Shown here: positions 12,714 to 25,659 of the stretch, piece after piece
How positions within the stretch are numbered: position 1 is the stretch's first letter
How the letters are laid out: each line of letters begins with the position of its first letter
Assembly (NCBI GenBank): GCA_019095985.1
Contig: CM032669.1
Coordinates: forward strand, 6,161,830 to 6,225,829
Direction of reading: 5' to 3'
DNA: 64,000 nucleotides
Source: Streblospio benedicti
Taxonomy: Eukaryota; Annelida; Polychaeta; Spionida; Spionidae
The notes under the pieces: model-generated
What the model was told of the DNA's origin: nothing
What the model saw: the letters and a program-made list of their open reading frames with translations, nothing else
Database searches by the model: none
Made by a program: the position numbers and the translations under genes

Positions 12714-12856
12714 AGGCAGATCATCCGGGGCAGGGGGGCGGTACCCCCCTTCCCCACCAAAATACTTCATTTTCATAGGGTTTTTCATGAAATCCCTAAG
12801 TGCTGCCCCTATTTCCTTAAGTGTGCCCTCCCTTTTCCAAAAACCTGGATCTGCCA
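12714..12856 (-). repeat. MITE-like GGCAGATCCAGG repeat
   Basis: Ends in CCTGGATCTGCC at 12845-12856 and begins GGCAGATCATCCGG, so both ends are visible as inverted repeats. Internal TTTCATAGGGTTTTTCATGA matches the other copies in reverse. Confidence 0.6.
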
Positions 12857-13203
12857 TTGAAACGACATCGATAGCAAAATCATAAAGCATGTTCACATTA
12901 GTCAGGAAGCGAAGCATTTCCGCAAACAAGAGCTAAAGACTGTTTCATGAACATCGTGTGCGTTAACAATAAAATAATTCAAAGTTCTGTTAATTAGGAA
13001 TGTAGCATAGAAGTTCAAAGTATCTGTGTTTTCTGTGCTATGTGTATATATTATCATATAAACCTCAAAACATCTTTTTAATTTGTTCAAATTTAAATTT
13101 TGATCCAATAGACTATCGAAAGGGGTAAAATGAAAATGGGCAAAATGTAGTGAGCTTCCCTCTTTATCTACATACATTCAAATTATAAGTATTTTTTCTT
13201 AGC

Positions 13204-13303
13204 NNNNNNNNNNNNNNNNNNNNNNNNNNNNNNNNNNNNNNNNNNNNNNNNNNNNNNNNNNNNNNNNNNNNNNNNNNNNNNNNNNNNNNNNNNNNNNNNN
13301 NNN
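13204..13303. other. assembly gap, 100 N
   Basis: Exactly 100 unknown bases, a conventional placeholder, so the true distance is unknown. Confidence 0.99.
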
Positions 13304-13960
13304 GGAAAAAAATTTTTCATTTACTTCGGATCAAATGTATAAAAAATAAAGTTTTTAAAATAATAATTTTTGAAAAAATTTTTTTAAAAAACCATTTTTT
13401 AAAAAAAAACTGGCACCAAAAGTGACAAACCTGTTTAAAAATTTTAATGACTCACCCTTTTAACAAACATCCTATTTTTAAAAATTAAAAAGTTTATCTG
13501 AAGTCAAAAAAACCATTTATCTTTTCCATTTGTTTTAAAAAAAACCCAATTAAATATAACCGGGGCCCTATGACCTTGGTTTGGAAGTTTTTTTTCCTAA
13601 ACATCCTTCTGGGCCCAAAACATCTTTTTTTAAGCATTTCAGAATTTTTCTATAAATCCAAAAAAGGTTTAAAGTTCTTAAATGTTTGTTTAGGTTTTAA
13701 ATTTTCATTCCCAAATTATGATCTAATATGCCAACTTTAAAAGTTCTTTTTTCATTGTTTCGTAAACATCAAAAAAAAAGCTACTTTCTACCCCCCAAAT
13801 TTTACAAGAGGCCAGTTTAAATTTTTGAAATAAAATCATGCCCAGCAGCATGTAAACAATCAAAAGGGGTTTTGTCTGAAATGTCAATTATCAGATTATA
13901 AATTTTTTGAACTTTTTTTTGTTTTTGCTCGGTTTTTCAAGGTGAGACGGACAGCACTAA
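13304..13960. other. low-quality sequence after the gap
   Basis: Homopolymers of A, T, C and G dominate, as at 1-300 and 49856-50080. It looks like uncorrected contig-end sequence. No gene is supported. Confidence 0.55.
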
Positions 13961-14009
13961 CATCGGTAATTACCAAATTGACAAATCCGAGCTTTTGGAC
14001 ACATTCTAC

Positions 14010-15460
14010 TTTAAGTTGTTAAATTTAATTATTAGCAGAAATACCTGTCCAATGACACCAAAACTAATGATGTGCTCAAATTGTTAAATAAATGCCTACA
14101 TGTATCTGAACAAGATACTTCATTTGGGCTAATTATTGACCTTTTTAACTATTCTTAAATAGCCCATGCACCAATATTTTTAGTCTTTAAGAAGATGTAT
14201 TCATTGGCCCATCAGTAATCCATTCATATGAAAAAATGTGTTTGTGCTCAAATTGTTAAATAAATGCCTATCTGGACAAGATGACACTTCATTTGGCCTA
14301 ATTGTTGACCTCAAATTTTAATTAGGGTCTTAAATGGCCCATGCACCAATATTTTTAGTCTTAAGACGATATTTTCTATTCATTGGACCAGTGTTCACGC
14401 TAGGAAGTTGGCTGATGGAGTCTCTTGGGACTCCATGACTTGAAAATTTGGAGTCTCACTCAAAGATTTTGGAGTCCCACATAAGTCAATGATTATCAAT
14501 GTTGAAAAACAAAACCTACAACCTAAGATATTGATGATGCATTACATAATATAATCTATTTTCCTACAATTCCTGAATTGAAATTGGAAAAAAATACGTT
14601 AAATGATTCTTTGAGACCATCGATCACACTGAGGAAAGCTGTTGTAATTAATTTAAAATCAGTGGACTGTACTAAAATATAAAAACATCAACAGTGTCAC
14701 ATATTCCTTCTGTATGACCGGTGGTCAAGGACTCCAACCAATCAGTTCAATAAACTTGCTAATAATGCAAAGAAACATTTTTGATTGATTTATCTCTTGC
14801 ACATATGCATAACATATATATGGTTAAACATATCATAGGTGTCCAACATTATTAAGACTTATCTATGAAAGCTGCCCAATTCATCTGGACCCACATGTGC
14901 AATGATGAATACAAGTCTCACCTATTTTCAAAGCATTAGTGGATTGACACCATCCACTAATTCCACTTAGATGCTCATCATTCAACTTATTGAGTAAAAA
15001 GATAAATGTGACCTACAAAGAATTGCTGACTCACAGGCGAGTCACAGTTAGATAAATCATCAGTGCATGTTACTTGCTGCATGCTGCCTTTGATAAACTC
15101 ATTAGGCGACCTGGAGTCTACACACTAACTGTGAGCTTTAACATAAACAGTGACTTGATTTTTTGCATCCTCAAGGACTCCTTAAGTCAGAAATAATGCG
15201 TCCCAGTGTGAATTTATGGCGTCCCTTAATCATTGGGATGGTGTCAGCACGAACACTGATTGGACCATAAGCAATCTATTCATATCAAAAATGTGTTTGT
15301 GCTCAAATTGTTAATTAAAATGTTAAATAACATGAATTACTTAATGTCTTAAATAGCATACCAACGATTTTGGGGGGTCTTAAGTTGTTGAATTTGATTA
15401 TTAGTACAAATATCTATCTAATGACACCAAAATTCTTGATGTGTTTAAATTGTTTAACAA
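14010..15460. repeat. degenerate tandem array, about 185-bp units, interrupted
   Basis: The phrase GTGCTCAAATTGTTAAATAAATG recurs near 14070 and 14245, and in variant form near 15300. Each is followed by CTTCATTTGG, CCCATGCACCAATATTTTTAGTC and an ATTCATTGGxCC phrase. A further diverged unit (AATGACACCAAAA) lies near 15420. The hAT-like element at 14389-15258 sits inside one unit. A short relic of the same phrase occurs near 16565. Confidence 0.7.
14389..15258. mobile_element. non-autonomous hAT-like element
   Basis: Left end CAGTGTTCACGCT, right end (reversed) CAGTGTTCGTGCT. ATTGGAC flanks both sides (14382-14388 and 15259-15265), with one more matching base if the terminal C is counted in the duplication, giving the 7-8 bp typical of hAT elements. 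The interior (870 bp) has GGAGTCTCTTGGGACTCC and similar phrases but no transposase. It interrupts a unit of the tandem array. Confidence 0.7.
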
Positions 15461-15463
15461 GAT

Positions 15464-15691
15464 CAAAAGTGCTCAGAGAGCACAGCGTCACTAGAACAAC
15501 ATTGACCCATCGGCAATAAAGATGTTTGCTTTGCAATCAAAGCAGAAAAAAGTCTTACTTAATGCATGACTCATCCTACATCTATGTTGTTGGCATTGGA
15601 TTGCAGGCACTTTCTAAACATGGCTAAAGTAAATATCTATTTCCCATGAGTAGACATTAATATTGTAACACTGTGCTCTCTGAGCACTTTT
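15464..15691. mobile_element. MITE with palindromic termini
   Basis: The ends are inverted repeats of about 24 bases beginning AAAAGTGCTCAGAGAGCAC, and the core GTGCTC-AGA-GAGCAC of each is itself palindromic. Size is 228 bp with no coding capacity. The target duplication is unclear; the superfamily is not assigned. Confidence 0.65.
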
Positions 15692-15779
15692 ATTCCAATA
15701 CAACCACTATGCCAATTCGATGGTCATGTTTCGAACAGTATTGAAGGTATAGTGGAAAAATAGAAAGAAAAATAATTAA

Positions 15780-16083
15780 AATGGCTCTCTGAAAGGTAAA
15801 CTCTAATTGGCAAAGTGCCAAAGTTAAATACAGTTAATGTTCAGTAGGCATGTAAGCATTGTACAAAGTTTGAATGCTTTCTCATAAGCATCAACAAAAC
15901 TATTGCAGAAAATGTTGAAAATTGACCTAAAATGCCACTATGGAAAGCACAATTTAATTGGCAAAGGTCCCAAAATCGAATCACTTCGGTGTTGCGTCAT
16001 ACCAAATAGATGTGTAAAGTTTGAACGAAATATGGCGAAGCATAAAAGCTCTAGCTTGTCCGGAGACAAACATGCATGCATGC
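15780..16083 (+). repeat. microsatellite-associated repeat, head part
   Basis: Two diverged copies of a segment are visible: AAATGGCTCTCTGAAAGG..AATTGGCAAAGTGCCAAAGT near 15780, and AAATGCCACTATGGAAAGC..AATTGGCAAAGGTCCCAAAAT near 15930. The second runs through GTTGCGTCATACCAAATAGA and TAGCTTGTCCGGAGACAAA straight into the CATA array. This arrangement, a short repeat whose tail is a microsatellite, is common in marine invertebrates. Confidence 0.5.
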
Positions 16084-16381
16084 ATGCATACATACATACA
16101 TACATACATACATACATACATACATACATACATACATACATACATACATACATACATACATACATACATACATACATACATTCATACATACATACATACA
16201 TACATACATACATACATACATACATACATACATACATACATACATACATACATACATACATACATACATACATACATACATACATACATAGTACATACAT
16301 ACATACATACATACATACATACATACATACACACATACATACATACATACATACACACACACATACATACATACATACATA
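16084..16381. repeat. (CATA)n microsatellite
   Basis: About 298 bases of CATA with a few interruptions (TTCATA, GTACATA, CACA). Open frames on both strands here (Tyr-Ile-His-Thr or Tyr-Val-Cys-Met repeats) are artefacts of the repeat. Confidence 0.98.
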
Positions 16382-17174
16382 GTTACAAACGAACAAAACA
16401 CAAGGCTTTCGCTTCAGCTGCTGAAGCGACGCAATAAATGTTTCTGAGGCGCCAAACCTCGGGGGGGGCACCGGCGCCTAATGCACCAGTTGCGCACCTT
16501 AAGACTGGCCTTTCATAACACCCTGTGCTTTGTCCTACACACCGCTCACATCAAACCTTTTGTGCTCAAACTGTTAAATAAAAGTGAGCTAGCTCCTGAA
16601 GTATAATTAGCTGAGGAGCGCTACATTATGACATCAGATTGAATCATGCCGTTCATTGAACGAATCGCTAAAAGAACGAGCATGCCAGGCAGAAAGTGCT
16701 TCGTTTCTAGAAAAAGTAAAAATAGCATACCTTCAGCCATGTTGAAGGAGAGACCGTTTCTGTATCCCGTATTAATGCTCAAGTTCAACCACGATTGCAG
16801 GAGGAATGACAGCTTCTTGCCATCAAATTTGAAAGTTTCTTGTAGTATTTTGCCGGACGCTATTCCATGCAGTTAACAGCTTGTTAATTCTTCGCTGGCC
16901 TCAATAAAAGTGATTTGGATGTGCAAATATACACAGCTGTAACATCTGTTGCACACGACTTTGAGTAAATGTTATACTCAACCGATATTCTGAATAGGAG
17001 AAATTTCCCCCCAAAAATGAAAACTGCTTTCGTTTTCGTAACCACAATAACTCCCGCGACAGCGGTGCCATCTAACAGCTGCTCTGGCGTTGAATTGGTT
17101 GTTGTGCTCAAAGGCATCGGTATAGTTCTTTGGACAGATCTAAATATGTCTTTCGCATAGATATGAAAAAAATG

Positions 17175-17335
17175 TCGATTTTTGATAATGTAAATGTAAA
17201 TGTATGTGTCCATAGTGTCGGACTTTATAGTCTACTATCCAGGAGTACTGCTCAGTCGACTCATTTACACCAGGTCATTGGCGTCTTTGGCACTAAATTT
17301 TTACCTTTCTCAACTCCCTGGCTGCATACATAATA
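17175..17335 (-). repeat. SINE family 1, tail fragment
   Basis: Contains TTTACACCAGGTCATTGG and AACTCCCTGGCTGCATAC, which also occur reversed at the tail of the full SINEs. The tRNA head is missing. Confidence 0.55.
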
Positions 17336-17814
17336 TAGTAAGACATCTATAAAAGCAGCCTTCTTTTAAAAACATATTTGAATGAAACGATTAGATCCAG
17401 TAGAAACAGAGCATATTACGAAAATCTAGCCACCGAGTGCAACATGATCAGAACTAATATCGCTTAATAAGAAACACAAATCAATACCATAACAATTGAT
17501 CCCAAATGCTTATTTTGAAATTTTATCAAGCGTTGATTTCACACACAGCTCCTTTAATGCATGTGCTTTCCTTGCTGTTTCGACTGAATGTATCAAATCA
17601 AAATATTGCCATTGATAAGAATTGTCTCCCAATGTTTATTGATTAGAACAAATCACCTCGTAGTGATTGTCTGAAAATTTGAGAAACTAAGCAAGTTTTG
17701 GAACCCTTTCAGTTCTACAGCAAGGGTATAAAATAAAATTGTTGAAATGTGGCTGGAAGTCCTTATCTCATGACATTATTTGTATATACACCCTGGTGGA
17801 ATGTCCAATCAGTA

Positions 17815-18048
17815 AAGATGATCTATGCACAGTAATTTGCTACCGTAGCCCACACGAGCAAATTACTCATATTAGCATTCACTCGCCTGACCCGAACCTA
17901 TTTCACGTGTATGTACCCTGGAGCAGTGTGCAACCTGTTAGAGATAGTTTTGCTCAACACCCACCACAAGACCCGACTGGGAATCGAACACACGATCTTG
18001 TGGTCACGAGTCCAACTCCTCATCCATTAGGCCACGGAAGCACACGAT
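17815..18048 (-). repeat. SINE family 1, minus-strand copy
   Basis: Reverse complement starts at 18048 with GTGTGCTTCCGTGGCCTAAT, followed by box B TGTTCGATTCCC and GGTGGGTGTTGAGCAAAA, the same order as the copy at 23938. Confidence 0.75.
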
Positions 18049-18524
18049 AAAAGGGAATCATATAATAATCCCATCATTAAGCTTCTGCTTCAACACAATT
18101 GGTGTGACATTATTCTACATTTTGAGTTTTTTTTTTTCTTAACACAACAACAATATGCTCTGACAGTATCATAAAACTTTGTGTTGTACAATATCATTTG
18201 CCAAACAACCCTTTCCATTTCACTTGACAGTAGAAATCAAAGGAAGTGTGCGGAACTCAAATCCAATCTCTGTCGTTTTATATTAAAGCTTTGAAAACTA
18301 CACTAGTATCAAATATAATATCCAGTATCAAAATCAGACTATGTACTTTTAGTAATCTTCATTCATATTTTGAATTTACATTTCTTTTAGAGCTAAGAAA
18401 GCTAGGAAAGAGAAAATATTCAACTTTGATATTTTTTTTCGTGATCTTCCTTGATGAAGACATTCACACTACATATTAACACAAATTTCATTGTCTTTCA
18501 TAAATCGTATTAAAGAAGGCCCTT

Positions 18525-18775
18525 TCCCATAAAATAGGTGCAATCCCCCCCACGGCCCCACCAGTCACCAATAAACGTTTTATTTGCATCCTAAGATACC
18601 GTACGAGAACAAAAAATTAAAAACAAAACAAAAATCACGAAACGAGAACAAAAATTGTTGTTAAACGAACAAACGACTTTTCATAGAATGAGGTCTTACC
18701 CCCGCCCCCCCCCATGTCACCACACGCATACGTTTTATTTGCATCCTAAGATACCGTATGAAACAAAAGAAAAAA
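18525..18775. repeat. direct duplication of about 170-180 bp
   Basis: CGTTTTATTTGCATCCTAAG followed by ATACCGTA occurs at 18574 and again near 18730, each preceded by a C-rich tract with GTCACCA. Likely a local tandem duplication. Confidence 0.6.
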
Positions 18776-18779
18776 GAAA

Positions 18780-21413
18780 AAAAAAACCCTCGCATATCTG
18801 TTAACAGGGTTTTGGTTTTGGAAATAAAACGCAGTTCATAGAACAGTGTCTTACTATTGAAATTCTGAATCTGATAGGGGTGGTTCTTGTATAATATTGT
18901 AATGCAAAGGTTAGACGATACACAATGCAACCGGTTAGTTTCCACTGTCGGGATTGCATGCCAGGCTCTGTTATGTGCAAACATTGTGGTCGCTCGCTGA
19001 TAAGAAAATATTTGATATGATATCAAATACACAGCAGATGTCCTGGAAAACGGACACTCACTGAGTACTGCTGTTCCGAGTACTTCACAATTGAGAGGCG
19101 TTCATATGTGGGTCAAGAACAAGTCATACCGGATTAGTGGCTGAAATAGCGTAAGTACCCATATTATTAATGTTATATTGCTCAAGCAAGCTATGATAGC
19201 TCTATAGTGGTCCGTTGATTACAGTTTGAAATTAAAAATAATAATATAAATGATTAAAGATAACTTTTAAAACTATTTGATAAATGCTTCAATGTGTATC
19301 ACTGTAGTGATTAGAACTATATATGGTAGAGCTTTTGTTACAAAAGATGTAATCGACATAGGCAGATCCAGGTTTTTGGAAAGGGGGGGGGGGGCGCACT
19401 TAAGGAAAAGGGGAGCGCACTTCGGGATTTCATGAAAAACCCTATGAAAATGAAGTATTCTGGTGGGAAAGAGGGGGGGGGGCGCCCTTGAGAATGGTTT
19501 GGAATGGATTTTAAGCACTACACCCCGTTAATTTATCCTTGAATTATCGTTTGGCATTCAAAATCAACCAAAACATGATATTATGGCTATAAATGTGATA
19601 ATATAAAAAGAGGTCTAGGCGTTATCATATATCTGCCAGCAAAGGCTTTTACCTTTGTGATGCTATTTAACAGAAGACGCCGCTACTACTAACAAATCAT
19701 GAAGATAACATCACTGAAGACGTTTGTCAAATCTTATCCGCATATCGTCTTATATATGGGATGGAAATGCGGCCAATTCAAGACAAGCATAATTTAAATG
19801 AGGAAAGGGAAAGTTACCACATCGACAACATAGCCACGAGTATATATATTTTGATATTGATGGTAAGCAAGTCAAATATGTATATCGTGGGAAGACGTAA
19901 TTTATGCTAAACTGGAGTATTGTGTGTTTACTCAGCTTGTCATAGAATTATACATACCAATTTAGACAACCAAACTATTCATTGGCAAATGTACACGCAG
20001 TGGCTTTCCTATTCACCCTCTCTCATAGTGTTTGGACAATCCAATCAATGCTCTGTAAATCTCTGTGACAACCATTGCTCTTTCCTGTAGAATAAATCTA
20101 GCATTGGCAGCGTATTCGACCATAAAATAACTGCAGGCAACAATCAACTAAAACGAGAACATGTAGAGTTCTATTTAGATCTTAAACTACAGAAATTAAG
20201 TCATATATTAAGAAGGAAACACCCGAACTAATGGCATTCGCGTGTATCCGTGATATTTTATGACCGATTCGGTTCGTTGACGTTACAATTCGCCACCGAA
20301 TGACTAAGTCAACAGTAGCCGAATTGGCTGATGACGAACATTCCCGCTGCCTTATAAATCTTTTTTTTCTGTCTTAAATATATTGTAGTAATATGGTGAT
20401 ATAAAATATCGCTTTAATGCAAATATTACAGCCATGCTAGCGTAATACTCTACACTTTTTCATGTTTCAATGATAAGCAGACAAAAATGACAACGTAATC
20501 ACATAGCAGTTATGTTATATTTGAATTTGTTTCAAGCTGGGCATTTATATAAATGATTTCAACAACAGAGAAACCTTTCAGTCCGGCATTTAAAGTGTTT
20601 TACAACAACATATGTTGCGGTTAGAACTCGAGAATAAATTGTATACTTAAAACTTTGGAAACAGCTTATGCATTCCTAAAGATCTGGCATAATCTAAAAA
20701 TAACACTAGTCAACATTTGCTTATGACCAAAACCTACATCTAGACTGTTTATGTGATCAGGATATGCTAATCTAAGGTCAGAGACGGTGACATGAATTCC
20801 ATGGTACATATTTCCTCAGTGTGGGAGGAAAATGGACATTTTCCATTGTCGTTCGCGGCTAAGCAAATATGTAATTGTTCTATGCGGCAAACTCATCATC
20901 TAGGTTCGTGACTTGTGTTTCTTGGATGCTTTATAAGAGGATGTTTCAAAAAGAGAGTATCTTGTTTTAAAGTTGTGCGTAGAGTTTGGAGTTTTACACT
21001 TTTGACATGGATAGTTTCATGATTGGATTAGGTCAAAGAAGGTAAGTTGTGGATATTGATTAAGGCGTATTTAGATGAATTCTCATGAATTCTCATGAGG
21101 ATATGTGGGATGATTCTGTTGGTAGGTTGTAAAAGCTTATTGTAGTGAGAAATGTCTAAGTAAATAGTAGGTTCACCACAAGGAGTGCTAACAAGCAACT
21201 TAATTTTAGTAAGTGCTGTTTAGAAGTTGACAGCGGGGGCAAATATGTGATGACATGTGCCTACATTTTGTGTCACGGTGGGTTTGAACGAACACCCGCA
21301 CAGAAACCTACCAAAGTCTTTGTTTTTGTTAGGATTCGATCTAAAAAGCTACCCTGCTCTACAGCACTAAATGCAGCTCAATGTAGTAAAAGCTGAGCCA
21401 TAAATAGATCCAC
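18780..21413. other. intergenic, no gene seen
   Basis: Mainly unique AT-rich DNA, apart from a MITE at 19361. The promoter of the nine-exon gene may lie toward its right end, but nothing there is clear enough to call. Confidence 0.4.
19361..19495 (+). repeat. MITE-like GGCAGATCCAGG repeat
   Basis: Begins GGCAGATCCAGGTTTTTGGA, then poly-G, GGATTTCATGAAAAACCCTA and TGAAAATGAAGTATTCTGGT, matching the copies at 2538 and 35316. Confidence 0.65.
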
Positions 21414-21608
21414 GGGTTGGTTGGTGGCAGGGGCCTTTTTCACCCTAGGTATTTCATTTTATTGGGTATTTTGGCATTTCCGCAAGCCTTTGGGAGTACA
21501 AACCCAGGCAATCTTATGGGTGCGCTAACCCCCCCCCCCTCTTTTCTAAAAACTGGATATCCAATAGAGACTTCGCGCCCACCCCCAACCCCACCCCCTG
21601 GATCTGCC
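21414..21608 (-). repeat. MITE-like repeat, possibly two overlapping copies, just upstream of a coding exon
   Basis: Ends in CCCCTGGATCTGCC at 21608, and a second internal TTTTCTAAAAACTGGATATCC at about 21542-21562 resembles another copy's end. The repeat stops only about 50 bases before the ATG at 21658, so it lies in the 5' leader intron or promoter of that gene. Confidence 0.5.
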
Positions 21609-21657
21609 ACTAATATATATATACCACCTGGAGCCCAACTTTGTTCCCTCCCGCAGG

Positions 21658-24600
21658 ATGCTGGCTGCTGCTGTGCTGCTGCTGCTGTCGCTGTGGGGGC
21701 GGGGTGTGTGGGCGGACCCCCCGGGGAGCACCAACCAGTACCTGGTGCGCAGCTCCCAGGGTGGAGACGGGCTCAAACCCGCAGGTAAGGACGACTCGGC
21801 CGACTTGAACGCTTGGCAAAGCCCTAACAGCTTTCAGACTAGTTGAATGATTTTTTTCAGTATATGCATATATGGGCGGTGTGTGGGGGTGGGTGTGTGG
21901 GGGTGGGGGGTGGGGTATTGCATGTGGAAATGTCATATACGGACTGTTCAGTCTACCGTGCAATGTAAACAGAACAAAGTTGTTGTTAAGAATTGCATAA
22001 TATTTCATTTTGATGGGCTAGTTCTGGATTTCTTTATGATCCCGCCAAGATGAGACATGAATTGCACAATAATTACATACATAACGCCTGCTGGCGAGTT
22101 GAGTAAATTGAACAAAGCTGGCGAGTTAATGGCCGCTCAGTGTGACATAACTTATTTCAACATTTCAATTGTTTCACATGATGTGCGAAATTGATGCAGT
22201 TAGCATGTCGTTTCCTTATAGCTAAGACTTATATTAGTTTTAAAATGGTATGCAGTATTATTAGAATAATGACTTATACCGCTTTGTGTTTGTTTCTGTG
22301 GCTACGTTTTTATTATTTATCATTGGGAATGGGGCCTAATAATTGAGGGAAGAACCGATTTTCAGTAAACTAACTTTCTAAATCTCATATCCAAAATCTA
22401 AAGTACCAAAGATCTTTTTCTTACCACCTCTTCGAACGTGACACAAGCAGCACTTGTCAAGTTTTTCTTCCTCCTCTCCACCACAAAATCTGAATGCCAC
22501 TTCATCTAATGCTTCACGCGTATGCTTAGTGTTTGCCATATGGCAAGTGGGAAAAGATTGGGGGGGGGGGATGTGCCATGCCTTGCTTATTGAACCGTTG
22601 ACCTTTACTTAGTGGATAAATGGATAATATCTATATAGGTTATAAAAAATCTAGTCACTGCATATTCACACAGACGACTATGATGAAAGGTTTCGTCATG
22701 GCATCATTAGGTATCATGAATTTGATATGCATGATTTGAAATCTGATATTTTTTCTTTCTTTCAGAATATAAAATTCCATACATTAGAAATTAGTAAAAA
22801 AAACATTGACAGAAAAAGGTAAACAGTGAAAACAGCATAAAAATACATCTCATGTAAACAGTACACTTTGCAATATATATCACTTAAGAGCCTTATGATG
22901 ATAATTCATCTGCCGACATAGATAAACACAATGTACTTGCCTGTAGATGGAGAGTAAGTTACAAAGTATCCCCAAAACCCCTTGTAACACAACCATGTGA
23001 ATATCGTATGTGATGTATTTGGACATAAGCTAGCATAACTAATTACACCATCAGTCACGATTCTATATAAATGCACTATGGGGCACCGTGTGCATTATGA
23101 TTGTGCATTATGATTAGAATTAATATCGCTTAATAAAAGAAGCACAATTCAATACCACAGCGATTGATGTCTTTTGCTCACTTTGGAATTTTTTTAATCA
23201 AATGTTAATTTCACACACATAGCTACTTTACTGTATGTGATTTTCTTACTGTTTCGAAGGTGTGCATCAAGCCAAACTAATGCCATTTATAGTATATATC
23301 TTATTATATATATGGAATCTGGCATGGACAGGATATCAATCAGGGAAAAGCTTAAACAGCAAACTACCTTTGCCCAATTGGGTATTATTTTTGGAACCCG
23401 TTCTGTATTGCAGTGAGCAGGGAAGAACGGGTAAAATTGTACAAATGTGACTGAAAATAATTGATACTTAAGTCCGTCACTGAGTTTGTTTAGCTACACA
23501 GATAATGTTGAGTCAACATTTGATTTTGTGTGCATATGTTTCGTGTCATCAGAGTATGAAATAGTATGAAATAGAGCATACCCGGCGGCCCAGTGCCGGC
23601 TGATTTTGGCCTGGGCCGGCTGGTTTTAATAGTTCACGGCCCAGTGGGTATGCTACTTTTTGGGAGTTGTAAATATGAACATAATGAAGGGCCATAGACT
23701 TTTGCCAGGGTCGGCTACTTTTTATAGTTGGTCCGTAAACAAATTTTGATGAGTTTCATACCCTGGTGTCATGGACACTTCTTCAGCACAAATGAAAAAC
23801 GTAAGTACAACCTAACGGTACACCACACTATTTGACAATATTCACCAGTAATCGCTGGATAAACGCATCTACTATCCCACCATCCTTCTATTCTTTAACC
23901 AAAAATGCCATCTCAAAGCTGACAGTTTGTACTACATTGTGTGTGCTTTTGTGGCCGAGTGGATAGGGAGTTGGGCTCGTGACCAGGTCGTAGGTTCGAT
24001 TCCCAGTCGGGTCTGGTGGTGGGTGTTGAGCAAATGCATCCCTAAAGCGGTTGCACACTGCTCCGTGGCACCTACACGTTAATTAGGTACAGGTCATTGG
24101 GTTAAAAGAGTGAGTGAGTGATTGTGTGGGTGATTAGCATTGTGCGCTGAATGCGCTGTCGACGCAAGCACATGAGAAATGATCAATTGAATATCAATAA
24201 GTGTGCCAATGACCTGGTGTAAATTGTGAAGTCGTGAGAGCAAAACTTGAATCACGACTATAAACCACCACATTTACTTTTTTACTCTCACTGTTCTTGC
24301 AAGCAAGCTCCTACCACTGTAGTGTCAAATGGAAGCTGTGTCTTCAGCTATATCAATACAGTGGTAGGAGCTTGCTTGCAAGAACAGTGAGAGAAAAATT
24401 GAGTTCACAAGCAAACTTGAGGAAAATATACATACACCACATTTCCATTTACCCCTGGCAGGCGTGTGGGGCGGGCGGCTGCTGCCGTCGGAGCAGGGGC
24501 TGGGGCAGGACCTGTTCAAGCACGGCTTCTCCCGGCTCGGCGGACTGGCCGAGAGTCAGAGCGGCATCCAGGTACGTGGCGGGAGGTGACGGCAATACGG

Positions 24601-25013
24601 CTACTGTATGTGTGGAGTCGCAACCCACAGTTAGGAGAGGGGGGGGGGGGTATATAGCCTTGATGAAAGTCCATTCACCAACATTTTATTTCCTAAATCA
24701 CCAGTCACCAATACATTTCATTGTCTTTCACCAATATTGTAATTGGATAGGATTCATCACATTTCACACGCTTAAATACAGGCAATTCACAATTCACGCT
24801 TAGGATTCAGGGCAAATCACCAATCACACACAGCCTTTGTATTGAGCAGTCACTTGAATACAGGCAATTTACAATTCACGCTCAAGATTTAGGTCAAATC
24901 ACCAATCACATTTTAGTTATATGTCCCTCTCAATTAAGGCTCTATGGAGCTAAAAAGTTTAGGACGAATGTAAAGCATAAATATTCTGATGGCATAGGCA
25001 CTACTTTTCTTTC

Positions 25014-25100
<87 letters not shown>

Positions 25101-25569
25101 TCCTTCCCGATACGCTCCCCCTTATCTTTATAGAACTTCTAATACTTTGACCTGCACCAGATCAATTGTTCCCATTGAATTTAGCTATAATCCCTTCTCT
25201 TCAACCCGCAGGTGATCGCTCTGTCCCACGACCCCGTGAGACATAACGTCCTCGTGGTGTCGGAGCAGGCGGGCGTCACCAGCATGGCCATGGGGTCGTT
25301 ATGTGAGAGCGACGTGCCGGGCGTGATCATCCACAACGTCCGCATGACGGACGCCAACCACCCGTATCTGCAGGTTTGCTGCTACTTGACCCTTGGGGTG
25401 GGGGTGGGGGTGGGGGTAGTGGGGGGATCTCGAATACACTTGGTTTATACGGATGTGCCATTTTTATAGGTCACCTTTTCCAGCCTCTTGATCTATCATT
25501 GGGTCTTGTGTTTACTTATTTGATATATCAATAAACGCACACAGTACTAAATAAATCAGGGCTGTAGCG

Positions 25570-25659
<90 letters not shown>

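Noticed and set aside
14010-15460. CRISPR-like spaced repeats
   Set aside because: The repeats are long, diverged tandem units in an animal genome, not short exact repeats with unique spacers.
15903-16471. Long open frames on both strands over the CATA array
   Set aside because: They are translations of a microsatellite (Tyr-Ile-His-Thr or Met-Tyr-Val-Cys repeats) and carry no gene evidence.
16621-16872. Minus-strand open stretch with K-I-L-Q-E-T-F-K-F-D-G-K-K-L-S-F-L-L-Q-S-W
   Set aside because: About 83 codons look protein-like, but there is no upstream acceptor in frame, no start that gives a useful length and no family match; left as unproven.
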